Part shown: piece by piece, positions 44,903 through 52,879 of the stretch | Layout: each line of letters opens with the position of its first letter | Position numbering within the stretch: position 1 is the stretch's first letter | DNA from: an uncultured Lachnospiraceae bacterium | Lineage (GTDB): Bacteria; Bacillota; Clostridia; Lachnospirales; Lachnospiraceae | Assembly (NCBI GenBank): GCA_947630925.1 | Contig: CANRJM010000002.1 | Location: 164,048-228,047 of the forward strand | Direction of reading: 5' to 3' | DNA length: 64,000 nucleotides | Translations under genes and position numbers: made by a program | Notes under the pieces: generated by a model | The model's input: only the letters and a program-made list of their open reading frames with translations | Told to the model about the DNA's origin: nothing | The model's database searches: none

Positions 44903-45237
44903 AGATAAAACAACATCCGGCACGCCGGATGTTTCATTCCAGAAATACATAAGATGATACCAAATCCCAGAAAGGATATATCTTCTTCTGCCGCCATCCC
45001 ATAATGCAATCCCAAACAGGACAGCCTTCCTGCTGATGCTGCCTGCGAAAAGGGTATCGCTTATTCGACGCATATTTTCTTCTGATATATCCCGATTTTC
45101 ATAAAATCCGCCATAATATCTGTGCTGATTTCTATTGGATTTGCCACAGTATCAATTATCTGCCATGGCAGCCCTATCATCCGATGCAGTTTCCATTCCG
45201 GAATACCGCTCATCCCTACGCAATCCATCTGCACAAT
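44903..45237 (-). ncRNA. candidate non-coding RNA or structured leader upstream of panB
   Basis: A near-consensus promoter (45244-45272) would start RNA near 45237, and a strong hairpin with a U-rich tail ends it near 44903, giving about 335 nt. Open frames inside have no good ribosome binding site or recognisable product. Within it, GATACC and GGTATC segments about 130 nt apart can pair around several small hairpins (for example CAGGA/TCCTG). It does not show the hallmarks of RNase P RNA, tmRNA or SRP RNA that I looked for. It might be an sRNA or a terminator-controlled leader of panB-panC-panD-coaBC. Confidence 0.35.
44905..44933 (-). terminator. hairpin terminator upstream of panB
   Basis: Arms AACATCCG (44912-44919) and CGGATGTT (44926-44933), extendable toward the loop, followed on the reverse strand by GTTTTAT. 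No coding gene ends here. Confidence 0.65.
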
Positions 45238-45243
45238 GAATGC

Positions 45244-45272
45244 ATTATAGCACAGCTTTCTTATTTTTTCAA
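45244..45272 (-). promoter_or_regulatory. near-consensus SigA promoter without an obvious gene
   Basis: TTGAAA (45272-45267) and TATAAT (45249-45244) with a 17-base spacer on the reverse strand, downstream of the rpsR terminator. It drives the 44903-45237 unit and possibly panB. Confidence 0.65.
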
Positions 45273-45330
45273 GAAAAAAGCAAACTTTTGGTACGATTCG
45301 CGCATTTGCGGGATTCATCCGAACCTTGTT

Positions 45331-45367
45331 AAAAAATCCCTCCGTACGCATTGGTACGGAAGGATTT
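45331..45367 (-). terminator. terminator of rpsF-ssb-rpsR
   Basis: Reverse-strand hairpin AAATCCTTCCGTAC / GTACGGAGGGATTT with loop CAATGC, followed by TTTT; 16 bases after the rpsR stop. Confidence 0.85.
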
Positions 45368-45382
45368 AAAACATTCTGTCAA

Positions 45383-45649
45383 TTAATCAATCGTATACGG
45401 CATAATTGCTACGTGTCTTGCGCGTTTGATTGCTACTGTCAAAGCCCGCTGATGTTTTGCACAATTGCCCGTAACTCTTCTTGGAAGAATCTTACCTCTT
45501 TCTGATACATATCTCTTTAACTTGTTTACATCTTTGTAATCAATAGCGTTATTTTCTTTATCTGCACAGAAAACACATACTTTCTTTCTTCTGCGCACCG
45601 GTCTTCTCTTTGGAGAAGCATTTTCCTTATCACCTTTGTTGTATGCCAT
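45383..45649 (-). CDS. rpsR: 30S ribosomal protein S18
   Basis: The 88-residue S18 has [20 protein letters not shown] and the conserved [20 protein letters not shown] with its zinc-type cysteines (CxxC and CxxH). It partners with S6 on the small-subunit platform. Third gene of rpsF-ssb-rpsR, 33 bases after ssb. Confidence 0.98.
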   Translation of the reverse strand: MAYNKGDKENASPKRRPVRRRKKVCVFCADKENNAIDYKDVNKLKRYVSERGKILPRRVTGNCAKHQRALTVAIKRARHVAIMPYTID

Positions 45650-45682
45650 TTTGAAACCTCCTTTAATCGTTTCCGGATTGTC

Positions 45683-46135
45683 CTAATTTTTAAATGGTAA
45701 CTCCTCGTCTATGGCATCCGGAATATTCATGAATCCGTCTCCGGCAGCCTGTGTCGGTTCCGGTCTGGATGGAGCTGCCTGTTGATATCCACTTCTGCCA
45801 TGCTCAGATGCGGCTTTACTCTCGGCAAATTCCTGTTCTTCAACTACCACTTCCGTAGTGAAAACACGTTGTCCATCTTTATTCGTGTAACTGCCGGTCT
45901 GAATACGGCCGGTTACCGCAATCTTTATTCCCTGATGAAGATAATTCTGTGCAAATTCCGCACCTCTTCCAAATACCACACAGTTAATAAAATCTGCAGT
46001 CTGTTCATCGCCCTGACGTTTGAATCTGCGGTCTACCGCAAGTGTATATCTGGCAATCGCAGTCTGATTTTCTCCGGATGAATAACGCATCTCCGGATCA
46101 CGTGTCAAACGCCCCATTAAAATAACCTTGTTCAT
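45683..46135 (-). CDS. ssb: single-stranded DNA-binding protein
   Basis: This 150-residue SSB has the OB-fold (MNKVILMGRLTRDPEMRYSS, FINCVVFGRGAEFAQNYLHQ, GRIQTGSYTNKDGQRVFTTE), a Gln/Pro/Gly-rich linker and the acidic interaction tail DAIDEELPF, followed by KN. The tail recruits replication and repair proteins. The conserved DxPF end is modified to ELPFKN, with two residues beyond the usual Phe terminus. Lies between rpsF and rpsR, as in most Firmicutes. Confidence 0.97.
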   Translation of the reverse strand: MNKVILMGRLTRDPEMRYSSGENQTAIARYTLAVDRRFKRQGDEQTADFINCVVFGRGAEFAQNYLHQGIKIAVTGRIQTGSYTNKDGQRVFTTEVVVEEQEFAESKAASEHGRSGYQQAAPSRPEPTQAAGDGFMNIPDAIDEELPFKN

Positions 46136-46153
46136 GCTAGGAAACCTTCCTTT

Positions 46154-46441
46154 CTATGCTTCCTGTCTAACGCATAAGAATCTGATGACGTTGTCCATAA
46201 TACGAACAGATTGTTCCAAATTTCCCGGAACAGTAGTGTCACCATCGAATTTGATGAAGTAGTAATATCCTTCCTTCATATGCTGAATCTCGTAAGCAAG
46301 TCTCTTCTTACCCCATTCTTCAACCTCTGTGACAGTCCCACCAAACTTTGCAATATACTCCTTTGCTCTGTCTACAGTGGCTGCTCTTGCGTCTTCTTCG
46401 ATCTTAGCATTGACAACCAGCGCTAATTCATATTTGTTCAT
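46154..46441 (-). CDS. rpsF: 30S ribosomal protein S6
   Basis: ATG at 46441 (MNKYELALVVNAKIEEDARA) with AAAGGAGG gives the usual 95 residues; the open frame extends upstream through the leader. Conserved GGTVTEVEEWGKKRLAYEIQ and EGYYYFIKFD confirm S6. It binds S18 and, as a complex, the rpsF leader in many bacteria. First gene of the unit, with a promoter at 46595-46623. Confidence 0.97.
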   Translation of the reverse strand: MNKYELALVVNAKIEEDARAATVDRAKEYIAKFGGTVTEVEEWGKKRLAYEIQHMKEGYYYFIKFDGDTTVPGNLEQSVRIMDNVIRFLCVRQEA

Positions 46442-46471
46442 AGTTGCCTGTACCTCCTTTTGGTCTCTGGT

Positions 46472-46550
46472 CCTCTTCACAGCTTCGTTCCAAAAGCAGT
46501 CCCACTACTTGTGATAAGTCTTGAAACGGCGCATTTATCATGCGCTTTGC
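46472..46550 (-). promoter_or_regulatory. candidate S6:S18 autoregulatory leader of rpsF
   Basis: On the reverse strand, GCGCAT/ATGCGC forms a hairpin. It is followed directly by CCG and by CGTTTC, which can pair with GGAACG about 40 nt downstream around an inner ACTT/AAGT hairpin. A CCG next to such a paired element in the rpsF leader is the feature known for S6:S18-binding RNAs. Assignment is by eye. Confidence 0.4.
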
Positions 46551-46594
46551 CCTAACAGAAGAGAACAAGGAAAATTTACGTATCACAATTGATT

Positions 46595-46623
46595 ATGTTA
46601 CCACATTTATACAAGCAATGCAA
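46595..46623 (-). promoter_or_regulatory. SigA promoter for rpsF-ssb-rpsR
   Basis: TTGCAT (46623-46618) and TAACAT (46600-46595), 17-base spacer; leader of about 150 nt. Confidence 0.55.
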
Positions 46624-46674
46624 CATTTTTTTCGCAATTACAGCAATTTTACAGCAAATTTTTAATTGCTCCGC

Positions 46675-46857
46675 TTATTCATTCTCCAATTTACCACGAA
46701 AATTTTTCTCTACCTGCTTCCGGGACAGCATAACCTGATGGCCGCATCCGCGGCATTTGAGACGAAAGTCCATTCCAACCCGGATAATTTCCCATGCGTT
46801 TGTTCCACAGGGATGCTGTTTTTTCATTTTTATGATCTCTCCAACACGAAAATCCAT
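46675..46857 (-). CDS. DUF951 small protein
   Basis: The 60-residue protein MDFRVGEIIKMKKQHPCGTN continues with WEIIRVGMDFRLKCRGCGHQ and ends in a basic tail. The KKxHPCGxNxWE...GxDxxxKCxGCGxxxMxxR pattern is diagnostic for DUF951, with three conserved Cys that suggest a metal site. Function unknown; the family often sits near rpsF or mscS/parB genes in Firmicutes. It starts three bases after the stop of the upstream lipoprotein gene, so the two are probably coupled. Confidence 0.9.
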   Translation of the reverse strand: MDFRVGEIIKMKKQHPCGTNAWEIIRVGMDFRLKCRGCGHQVMLSRKQVEKNFRGKLENE

Positions 46858-46860
46858 ATA

Positions 46861-49038
46861 TCACTCCATACGCACCTTTTGCATTTCATTCATCCAACTA
46901 TAATATACCGTTACATCTTTCGCAATGGTATCCATGTCAATCCGCTTGCTGCTATACAACGTAATTGTATAATATTCACAAACCGGCACTTCAACCGCAC
47001 CATCCATAATATGCTCAAAGCATCGCTGATATCTTTCCTTCCGCTCTGATGATGACATCAGCCGATCCAGCTCCCGAATGGTCCGATTCAACACTTTATC
47101 TTTTATCCCAAACGGATTGTTTTTCGCTGCATATCTTGCCTGCATATCCATATCATTGACAGCGCGGGAAGCAACCCATAACTGCTGCATACCCGACTGC
47201 AGTTTTTTCTGCAGCGCTCCTGTTCCATTTATGGATTCCATTTTCAGCGTAATCCCCATATCGCCCAGTATTTGGACCGCCTTTTCCACAACCGGGTAAA
47301 GCCGGTTTTTCTGCCCGTCTGCAACCCATATTGTAAACTCGCTGAGAGCGCCTTCCGGCGCTGCAACTACTTTCCCCTGCTGTACCTGATAACCCGCCGC
47401 CTGCAGATACTCCAGAGCCATTTTTTTCACAAGCGCCGTTCTGTCGCTTCCTGCTTCTTCTGAACTGTCATAGACTTTGTCCCCGCGGATATCTCTGGAA
47501 TAAGCAGCCGCATATTGTTCCTCTTCCGGATTTGGGGAAAGCCACGACTCTGCCGCAACCGGATAGTTTACCAATCGGACATTTGCTCCCTCCTCCTGCA
47601 GCAGCGCCGATCTTGCATCGCTAAATACCGATGCTAACGCCTTTCTCAGATATTTGGAAGCATTGCTCCCTGCATCCTTTCCTATTGCCACCCGGGAAGC
47701 GTTTATACCAATATAATGATATTGCCCATCCCCAACAAACCGGGTATCCAGAGTATTTCCCGAAAACTTATTGTTTGAATTTGCCCCCATAATCCAAGGC
47801 AATTCCTCCTCCGGAAAAGAAGCATTCAACGCATCCGCCGTCCCTTCGGTCACCTCCATGATCTCAGCAACCGGACATATGGAAGGATGCGGTTTCTCTT
47901 CCTGTTGTTGTTGCTGCTGCAGCTCTTCCATTTGCTTTTTCTTAATCTCCAGATTGGTTTCCTGCAGTGTTTCTGTCATATCTTTCATCTGCAAAAAAGC
48001 AATTTCGGGACATCCTAAATAATATAATTCATTGGAATTAAAATAAATAACGTCATTTTCACACTTAATAAAACGATATGCCCCAGCGCCAACCGGATTG
48101 GTCTTATTCGCCAAAATAGAAGAAATATTTCCGCGCACAAACCCAAACTGATTCTTCCCAATATCGAATTTTTCCGTATCCCCGTAATAATGCAGCGCAC
48201 AAATCGGAATCTTCAGAGCCGTTGTCATTTCCCGGTTATAACCGGAGGTAGTAATGCTCATTTCATAATCGTTGATTTTCCTAATACCAGAAATATTTTT
48301 TACTTTTTTCCCTTTTTTCCCGGATAGCGCAATTCTTGCCTGACGCTCCATTTGCATGTCAAAATATTTATCCTGCTTATTGAAATGTTTTGAAAGTTTA
48401 TGATAGTGCTTCTTTATATACTGCTTAACCTTCTTCTCCGACAGTTTTTCTGCCTTTGTACTGTCTGCCAGATAATTAGTCAGCCCCTGGATTGGCATAT
48501 TCTTTAAAATCGCACTGCCCTTATAATCAGAATCACACAAAACATAAATGGAGAAGATAACGTCATCTATCGTAAGCTTTTCGCCGTCACTAAAAAGCAA
48601 ATCATCACGCAGTTTAATGCGATAGACAGAAGTATCCGACTTTTTATCATATTTTACGGAAAGATCGGTGGCGCCATAATAGGTATAGTTTTTCCCATTA
48701 TATTTCCGAAGTTCTCCATCAATTCCCTTATAAACAATGCGGCCTGCCCTATCATTTGTTACCAGATAAACCTGTGTCAGGTCTACTACCTGTCTGTCCG
48801 CCTGTCCGGACGCCAAAAACGGATTAAACTGTCTTGAAAAGCCGGAGCATCCTATAATCAAAGGAACATCCGCCTGTCCTTCTCCCTTTCCATCTGCATT
48901 TGCATTTCCTTCATCGATTTTTGCCGTAACCTTAGGCCGCGGTTTTGGCTCTTTTTTTTCATCACTGCACCCAATACAGCCCATCATAAGAGAAAACACT
49001 AATATTATAGTAAACATTTTCTGAAAATATTTTCTCAT
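46861..49038 (-). CDS. family 5 (peptide-type) extracellular solute-binding lipoprotein
   Basis: The 725-residue protein has a signal sequence ending in a lipobox-like MMGCIGCS, a disordered Lys/Glu/Gly linker and an SBP_bac_5-like body. Recognisable pieces are LLFSDGEKLTIDDVIFSIYV, GAGAYRFIKCE, and the C-terminal YYSWMNEMQKV after a VEVPVCEYYTITLYSS segment. Within it is a Gln-rich run (about residue 365, QQQQQQQ). This family binds oligopeptides or nickel for ABC import, but no permease is nearby and the linker is unusually long. ATG at 49038 with GGAG is preferred over 49050; its ribosome binding site abuts the repeat element at 49050-49180. Confidence 0.82.
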   Translation of the reverse strand: MRKYFQKMFTIILVFSLMMGCIGCSDEKKEPKPRPKVTAKIDEGNANADGKGEGQADVPLIIGCSGFSRQFNPFLASGQADRQVVDLTQVYLVTNDRAGRIVYKGIDGELRKYNGKNYTYYGATDLSVKYDKKSDTSVYRIKLRDDLLFSDGEKLTIDDVIFSIYVLCDSDYKGSAILKNMPIQGLTNYLADSTKAEKLSEKKVKQYIKKHYHKLSKHFNKQDKYFDMQMERQARIALSGKKGKKVKNISGIRKINDYEMSITTSGYNREMTTALKIPICALHYYGDTEKFDIGKNQFGFVRGNISSILANKTNPVGAGAYRFIKCENDVIYFNSNELYYLGCPEIAFLQMKDMTETLQETNLEIKKKQMEELQQQQQQEEKPHPSICPVAEIMEVTEGTADALNASFPEEELPWIMGANSNNKFSGNTLDTRFVGDGQYHYIGINASRVAIGKDAGSNASKYLRKALASVFSDARSALLQEEGANVRLVNYPVAAESWLSPNPEEEQYAAAYSRDIRGDKVYDSSEEAGSDRTALVKKMALEYLQAAGYQVQQGKVVAAPEGALSEFTIWVADGQKNRLYPVVEKAVQILGDMGITLKMESINGTGALQKKLQSGMQQLWVASRAVNDMDMQARYAAKNNPFGIKDKVLNRTIRELDRLMSSSERKERYQRCFEHIMDGAVEVPVCEYYTITLYSSKRIDMDTIAKDVTVYYSWMNEMQKVRME

Positions 49039-49049
49039 ACCATTCTCCA

Positions 49050-49180
49050 TTTCTGAGCGACTTGTCGAGAAGAGGCGATGGAAAAAAACTGTTTACACAG
49101 TTTGCATATGCCGTTCCTCATCTGCCATCAAAAGCGAATCCTGTCCGCTTTGCCATTTGTTTTCGCTCAGAAACAAATAG
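49050..49180 (-). repeat. structured intergenic element, copy 1 (5' leader of the binding protein)
   Basis: Terminal inverted arms TTTCTGAGCGA (49050-49060) and TCGCTCAGAAA (49163-49173) enclose a hairpin AACTGT-TTAC-ACAGTT (49087-49102). On the reverse strand this hairpin is followed by a T-run, giving a terminator-like shape that reads toward the downstream gene. A near-identical element is at 60951-61060. Confidence 0.75.
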
Positions 49181-49196
49181 CCAAAGCGAGCGTACG

Positions 49197-49280
49197 TTTA
49201 CCGCCGCATCGGGTCTTTTTTGCAGGCGGTAAAAAGCATTTCACAAAAACTGCTTCCTCCTTATTCAGAAGGAAGCAGTA
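49197..49280 (-). terminator. two hairpins downstream of the second binding-protein gene
   Basis: CTGCTTCCT (49250-49258) / AGGAAGCAG (49270-49278) followed on the reverse strand by TTTTTG is the likely terminator of the gene ending at 49310. A second stem TTTACCGCC (49197-49205) / GGCGGTAAA (49225-49233) lies beyond it. Confidence 0.7.
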
Positions 49281-49309
49281 AAGAGCAATTCCATACACTG
49301 CAATTTGAA

Positions 49310-50692
49310 TCATTCTATGCTTAAATAATTATAGGAATCATGAACCTCCTCTTTGAAATCTTTCATCATCTCATTAGCACTTTTATTCCCATTAACATAT
49401 TCCTTAACCTGTGTATTCCACATAAGGTTAATTGACTGATCCTCCGCCGTTACAGTTGAAGCATCAATACCGTCGGCAAGCGGTAAATAAAATTCCAAAA
49501 TATTCTGATATGCTTCCGGATATAAGTAGTCGCAGCTAACAATCCCCGTCATAAGCTCCTGAATCGCCGCTTTATTATTGACAAAGTCACTATTTAGCTG
49601 ATTGATCTTAATCATGGATTTTTTACTGCATGTGAAATACTTAATAATCGTTCCTGCTAACTTCTTATCAGAACATCCAACGGTTGCTGCAAGGCCTGTA
49701 CCGCCCCAGTAGAACCGCTGCGGGCCTGCCACAAGAATCGTATTGTTTTTCCATGAGTCTTTCAGGCTCCAATATGTGAACCATGGGCATCCCGTGTAAG
49801 CAAGCACGGCGTTTGTTTTTTTACCATCGCCCTCCATATTCGCATACCAGTCAGCGCCCCACTGATCCGTATTATAGGTAAGCTCGCCCTCGTACAGCTT
49901 CTTCGCAAGTTCCATATACTCCTGCATCTGATTGTCAATTAAAATCTTGTCTTCTCCCCGCTTATACCAGCCAACTTTACGTGCATTTGAGAATACGCGG
50001 AATGTATCCTCATAACCGGAAAGGAGTTTTACTTTACCGCCTGACGCCTTATTGACCTTCTTAGCAGTCTTAAGAATCTTATCCCAGGTAGAAAAATACT
50101 TTTTCTGCAGCTCATCAGGATCGGTAGTCCCTAAATATTCTTTACAGAAATTAGCCTTTAGCTGCCAGCATCCCGGTGTTGCCTGCCAGAACAACGCCTT
50201 AACCCTGCCGTTCTGATCAGTACCCAGTTCCAGATTATAAGAATACTGGTTCGCATAATTTACCGGCTGGATTCCCAGTTCAAAAACATCTAACAGATAA
50301 TCGCTGTTTACATATTTTAAAACATAATCAACTTCCAATCCCATCAAATCAGGATACAGACTGTTGCTCTCATCTCCGATTATCTCATCAACCTTTGTCT
50401 GATAAAAATCAGAACCTGCCGTATTGACAAATACAATTCTCTCATAAAGATCCGGATAATCTTCCTTAAACGGACCATCAAGAATCTTCTGAATATCTTC
50501 ATTCCATCCCCATACTACAAACGCATCTTCCGCATCTGCATTGCCGGATACCGCATTCGTCGGAAGCGCAGTGGCATCTGAACCGCCGTCTCCCATATCC
50601 GATTTTTCTGACTTATCATTGAAACCGCAGCCTGTCAGCATTCCAACAGTCATTGCCGTACATAACAATATGCTTAATATCTTTTTTCTCAT
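49310..50692 (-). CDS. family 1 (sugar-type) extracellular solute-binding lipoprotein
   Basis: ATG at 50692 with GGAGG gives 460 residues beginning MRKKILSILLCTAMTVGMLTGCGFN, a classic lipoprotein signal (LTGC). The body reads FVVWGWNEDIQKILDGPF, LYPDLMGLEVDYVLKYVN, and VLAYTGCPWFTYWSLKDSW, in line with SBP_bac_1 carbohydrate-binding components. It would capture a sugar outside the cell for an ABC importer. No permease or ATPase is adjacent, so it is an orphan component or uses a distant MsmK-type system. The ligand cannot be read from sequence. Confidence 0.85.
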   Translation of the reverse strand: MRKKILSILLCTAMTVGMLTGCGFNDKSEKSDMGDGGSDATALPTNAVSGNADAEDAFVVWGWNEDIQKILDGPFKEDYPDLYERIVFVNTAGSDFYQTKVDEIIGDESNSLYPDLMGLEVDYVLKYVNSDYLLDVFELGIQPVNYANQYSYNLELGTDQNGRVKALFWQATPGCWQLKANFCKEYLGTTDPDELQKKYFSTWDKILKTAKKVNKASGGKVKLLSGYEDTFRVFSNARKVGWYKRGEDKILIDNQMQEYMELAKKLYEGELTYNTDQWGADWYANMEGDGKKTNAVLAYTGCPWFTYWSLKDSWKNNTILVAGPQRFYWGGTGLAATVGCSDKKLAGTIIKYFTCSKKSMIKINQLNSDFVNNKAAIQELMTGIVSCDYLYPEAYQNILEFYLPLADGIDASTVTAEDQSINLMWNTQVKEYVNGNKSANEMMKDFKEEVHDSYNYLSIE

Positions 50693-50856
50693 GAAAATCC
50701 TCCTTGCATATATTCTCAAAAAAGACCGAAAAACAACTGCCATAATTTTATAACCGTTTCCCATCATTTTCGTAAAGCATTATATAATATTTTGCAAACT
50801 CTTACAAGTTCTTTTTCTCATTATCTGTAATTATGGCATTTTTTATCAAAGACCGA

Positions 50857-52437
50857 TTATCCTTCTCCACCCTCCGGCTCAGATTGTATCTCATGATATT
50901 CCTGCTCTGTATTGACATTCCAAATGTTATCCTTCTCTTTTCTGCCGCTCAGTATATTCGCTACTGCCTGAAATGCCGTTTCCATGGAATGATCCATATT
51001 ATTATAACGATGCTGTCCGTTTCTTCCGATACAATACAAATTTTCAAAATGCTCCGTGAGGTAAGCAATCAGCTCGTCTATTCTGTTATATGTATCAAAA
51101 TATGCCGGATATGCCTTTTTTACCTTTTCACAGTGGGAATCCAAAATTTCTTCGTCCGCTGCAATAATCTTTAATTTACGAAGTTCCTCTGCGCCGAAAG
51201 TTTCCCACTCTTCCGATGTCATATTCCAAAAGCGGTCTCCCTCGGTACAGAAAAACTCCAAGCCAAGCCATACTGTTTTCTCCGGGTGGTTTAGCATATA
51301 CGGCGACCAGTTATTAAAAATCTGTACCCTGCCCAGCTTAACGCCGGCATCCTGTACATAAATCCAACAATCCGGCACAATGTCATGAAGCGTCTTTCTG
51401 TCTGTCTGATTTTTTAGCGCCAATTTAGAAACCTCAATTCCTACCGTAACAAAATCACGGTAAGGAAGCCCATGCGCTATCGCCTGAATGGATTCCGGTA
51501 CTTCAGGAAGACCTTCTGTCAAGTCTTTGAGCGGCATACTGGAGAGTATGATATCTGCTTCTATCGTTTCCTCTTTTCCGTCTTTGATGTACGTTACAGC
51601 CGACAATGCTTTGCCGTCCGCATGAAACTTTGTCGCCTTTGCACCATACTGTATTTTACCGCCCCTTTCCTCAAACTCCTGCGCAGCGCATTCCCATAGC
51701 TGTCCCGGTCCATATTTCGGATATAAGAATTTTTCAATCAAAGAAGTCTCTATCTTCTTACGGCGTTTTCCCAGAATGCTTTTGGATAAGATATCCTTAA
51801 GAATCGCAAACACGGACAGCCCTTTTACGCGCTGGGCGCCCCAATCAGCAGAAATGTCCCTTGGATGTCTCCCCCAAAGCTTTTCCGTATATTTTTCAAA
51901 AAACATGGAATATAATCTCTTCCCAAAACGATTGATATAAAAATTTTCCAGACTATCTTCCGGTAATTTGAAAAAAACACTTTTCAAATAACTGAAACCT
52001 GCTCCCATAAAAGAGAAAAAACCTAAATTTTTTATTGTATTTGCATTCATTTTTACTGGATAATCGAAAAAACTATTTTTATAGTATATTCTGGAAATAC
52101 GCGTTCTGGAAAGCATAACTCTGTCTTCCCGCTCCGGATCCGGTCCACCCTTTGACAAATCAGATTCCCGATGCAGCACCTTATCGTCATAGCTTTCTTT
52201 TCCCTGAAGCGGAAGAAAATCCCGCCACCAACGGTTTACCTCCGGACTTTTGGAAAAAAAGCGGTGTCCGCCAATATCCATGCGCTTCCCTCCATATTTG
52301 ACCGTACGCGAAATACCTCCTGCCACCTGACTTTCCTCGAGGATAAGCACCTCATAGTCTGATGATTTTCTCAGTAATTCCACGCCGGCAGTCAGACCTG
52401 CCGGTCCTGCGCCAATAATAATGACTTTTTTTTGCAT
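50857..52437 (-). CDS. FAD/NAD(P)-dependent oxidoreductase, UDP-galactopyranose-mutase/amine-oxidase-like
   Basis: The 526-residue protein has an N-terminal FAD-binding motif [14 protein letters not shown] (residues 5-18), [15 protein letters not shown], and [20 protein letters not shown]-terminal FAD-contact region reads [20 protein letters not shown]. The pattern matches the NAD(P)-binding Rossmann-like flavoproteins annotated near surface-polysaccharide genes, of the protoporphyrinogen-oxidase/Glf superfamily. AAAGGGG lies about ten bases before the ATG. Substrate unknown; a sugar-nucleotide role is a reasonable guess but unsupported by immediate neighbours, which are a binding protein and a gene fragment. 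Confidence 0.8.
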   Translation of the reverse strand: MQKKVIIIGAGPAGLTAGVELLRKSSDYEVLILEESQVAGGISRTVKYGGKRMDIGGHRFFSKSPEVNRWWRDFLPLQGKESYDDKVLHRESDLSKGGPDPEREDRVMLSRTRISRIYYKNSFFDYPVKMNANTIKNLGFFSFMGAGFSYLKSVFFKLPEDSLENFYINRFGKRLYSMFFEKYTEKLWGRHPRDISADWGAQRVKGLSVFAILKDILSKSILGKRRKKIETSLIEKFLYPKYGPGQLWECAAQEFEERGGKIQYGAKATKFHADGKALSAVTYIKDGKEETIEADIILSSMPLKDLTEGLPEVPESIQAIAHGLPYRDFVTVGIEVSKLALKNQTDRKTLHDIVPDCWIYVQDAGVKLGRVQIFNNWSPYMLNHPEKTVWLGLEFFCTEGDRFWNMTSEEWETFGAEELRKLKIIAADEEILDSHCEKVKKAYPAYFDTYNRIDELIAYLTEHFENLYCIGRNGQHRYNNMDHSMETAFQAVANILSGRKEKDNIWNVNTEQEYHEIQSEPEGGEG

Positions 52438-52482
52438 AACAATGTATCCCCTTTCACTCCATACAGTATCTCATGCAATCGC

Positions 52483-52617
52483 CTAAATACCATATCGATT
52501 TTTTACTCTTTCTAATTTTTCTAATACCGGTTTTCCTGCGACCGCAAGAAATACAACAGTAGACACTGCATGTACCATATCCAGCGGCAGTCCTGACAGA
52601 TAGATGGCAAGCAACAT
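52483..52617 (-). pseudogene. 3' remnant of an ECF transporter S-component gene
   Basis: A 44-codon frame reads MLLAIYLSGLPLDMVHAVST then VVFLAVAGKPVLEKLERVKN and RYGI. SGLPLDxVHAVST followed by a hydrophobic run and a KPxLxKLERxKxKYG tail is what the last membrane helix and C-terminus of ECF S components look like. In the same frame a TAA stands immediately before the ATG, there is no ribosome binding site, and no earlier helices are found in other frames upstream. The rest of the gene is therefore gone. It lies just upstream of the FAD enzyme. Confidence 0.5.
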
Positions 52618-52789
52618 TTATAAATAGTAGTAATTCCTTTCCCAACGCTTGAAAAAAACTGTAAAATTACCGATATATGTTATATAATTGTTTTTGATAT
52701 GGCAATAACATAAATTTATCACAAAATAAAGTATCATAAAATTTATAATATGTAAAGTTACGGACTTTCTCCGGCAGACAGCGCTTTCG

Positions 52790-52808
52790 TAAGACAGAAA
52801 CTGTCTTA
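52790..52808. promoter_or_regulatory. perfect palindrome upstream of the secreted protease
   Basis: TAAGACAG-AAA-CTGTCTTA, an 8-bp inverted repeat 72 bases before the protease ATG, could be an operator or RNA hairpin. The surrounding 52618-52879 is AT-rich and gene-free. Confidence 0.45.
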
Positions 52809-52879
52809 GGCGCAAAACAGTGAAAACAAAAAACATATAACAGCTTTTTCAAAACAAAAAGTCAATTAAAGGAGGAAAT

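Noticed and set aside
44726..45073. 115-codon frame overlapping the start of panB
   Set aside because: It reads through the hairpin at 44912-44933 and overlaps panB in another frame.
44903..45237. RNase P RNA, tmRNA or SRP RNA
   Set aside because: The GAGGAAAGTCC core of RNase P RNA, the tRNA-like ends of tmRNA and the SRP apical motif were not found.
45061..45351. 96-codon frame on the - strand upstream of panB
   Set aside because: It begins inside the rpsR terminator and runs through a near-consensus promoter; no ribosome binding site, no recognisable family. Treated as part of the candidate RNA unit.
52618..52836. 72-codon frame just upstream of the S-component remnant
   Set aside because: Considered as the missing 5' part of the S component, but its sequence is not S-component-like and is AT-rich low-complexity; left as non-coding.
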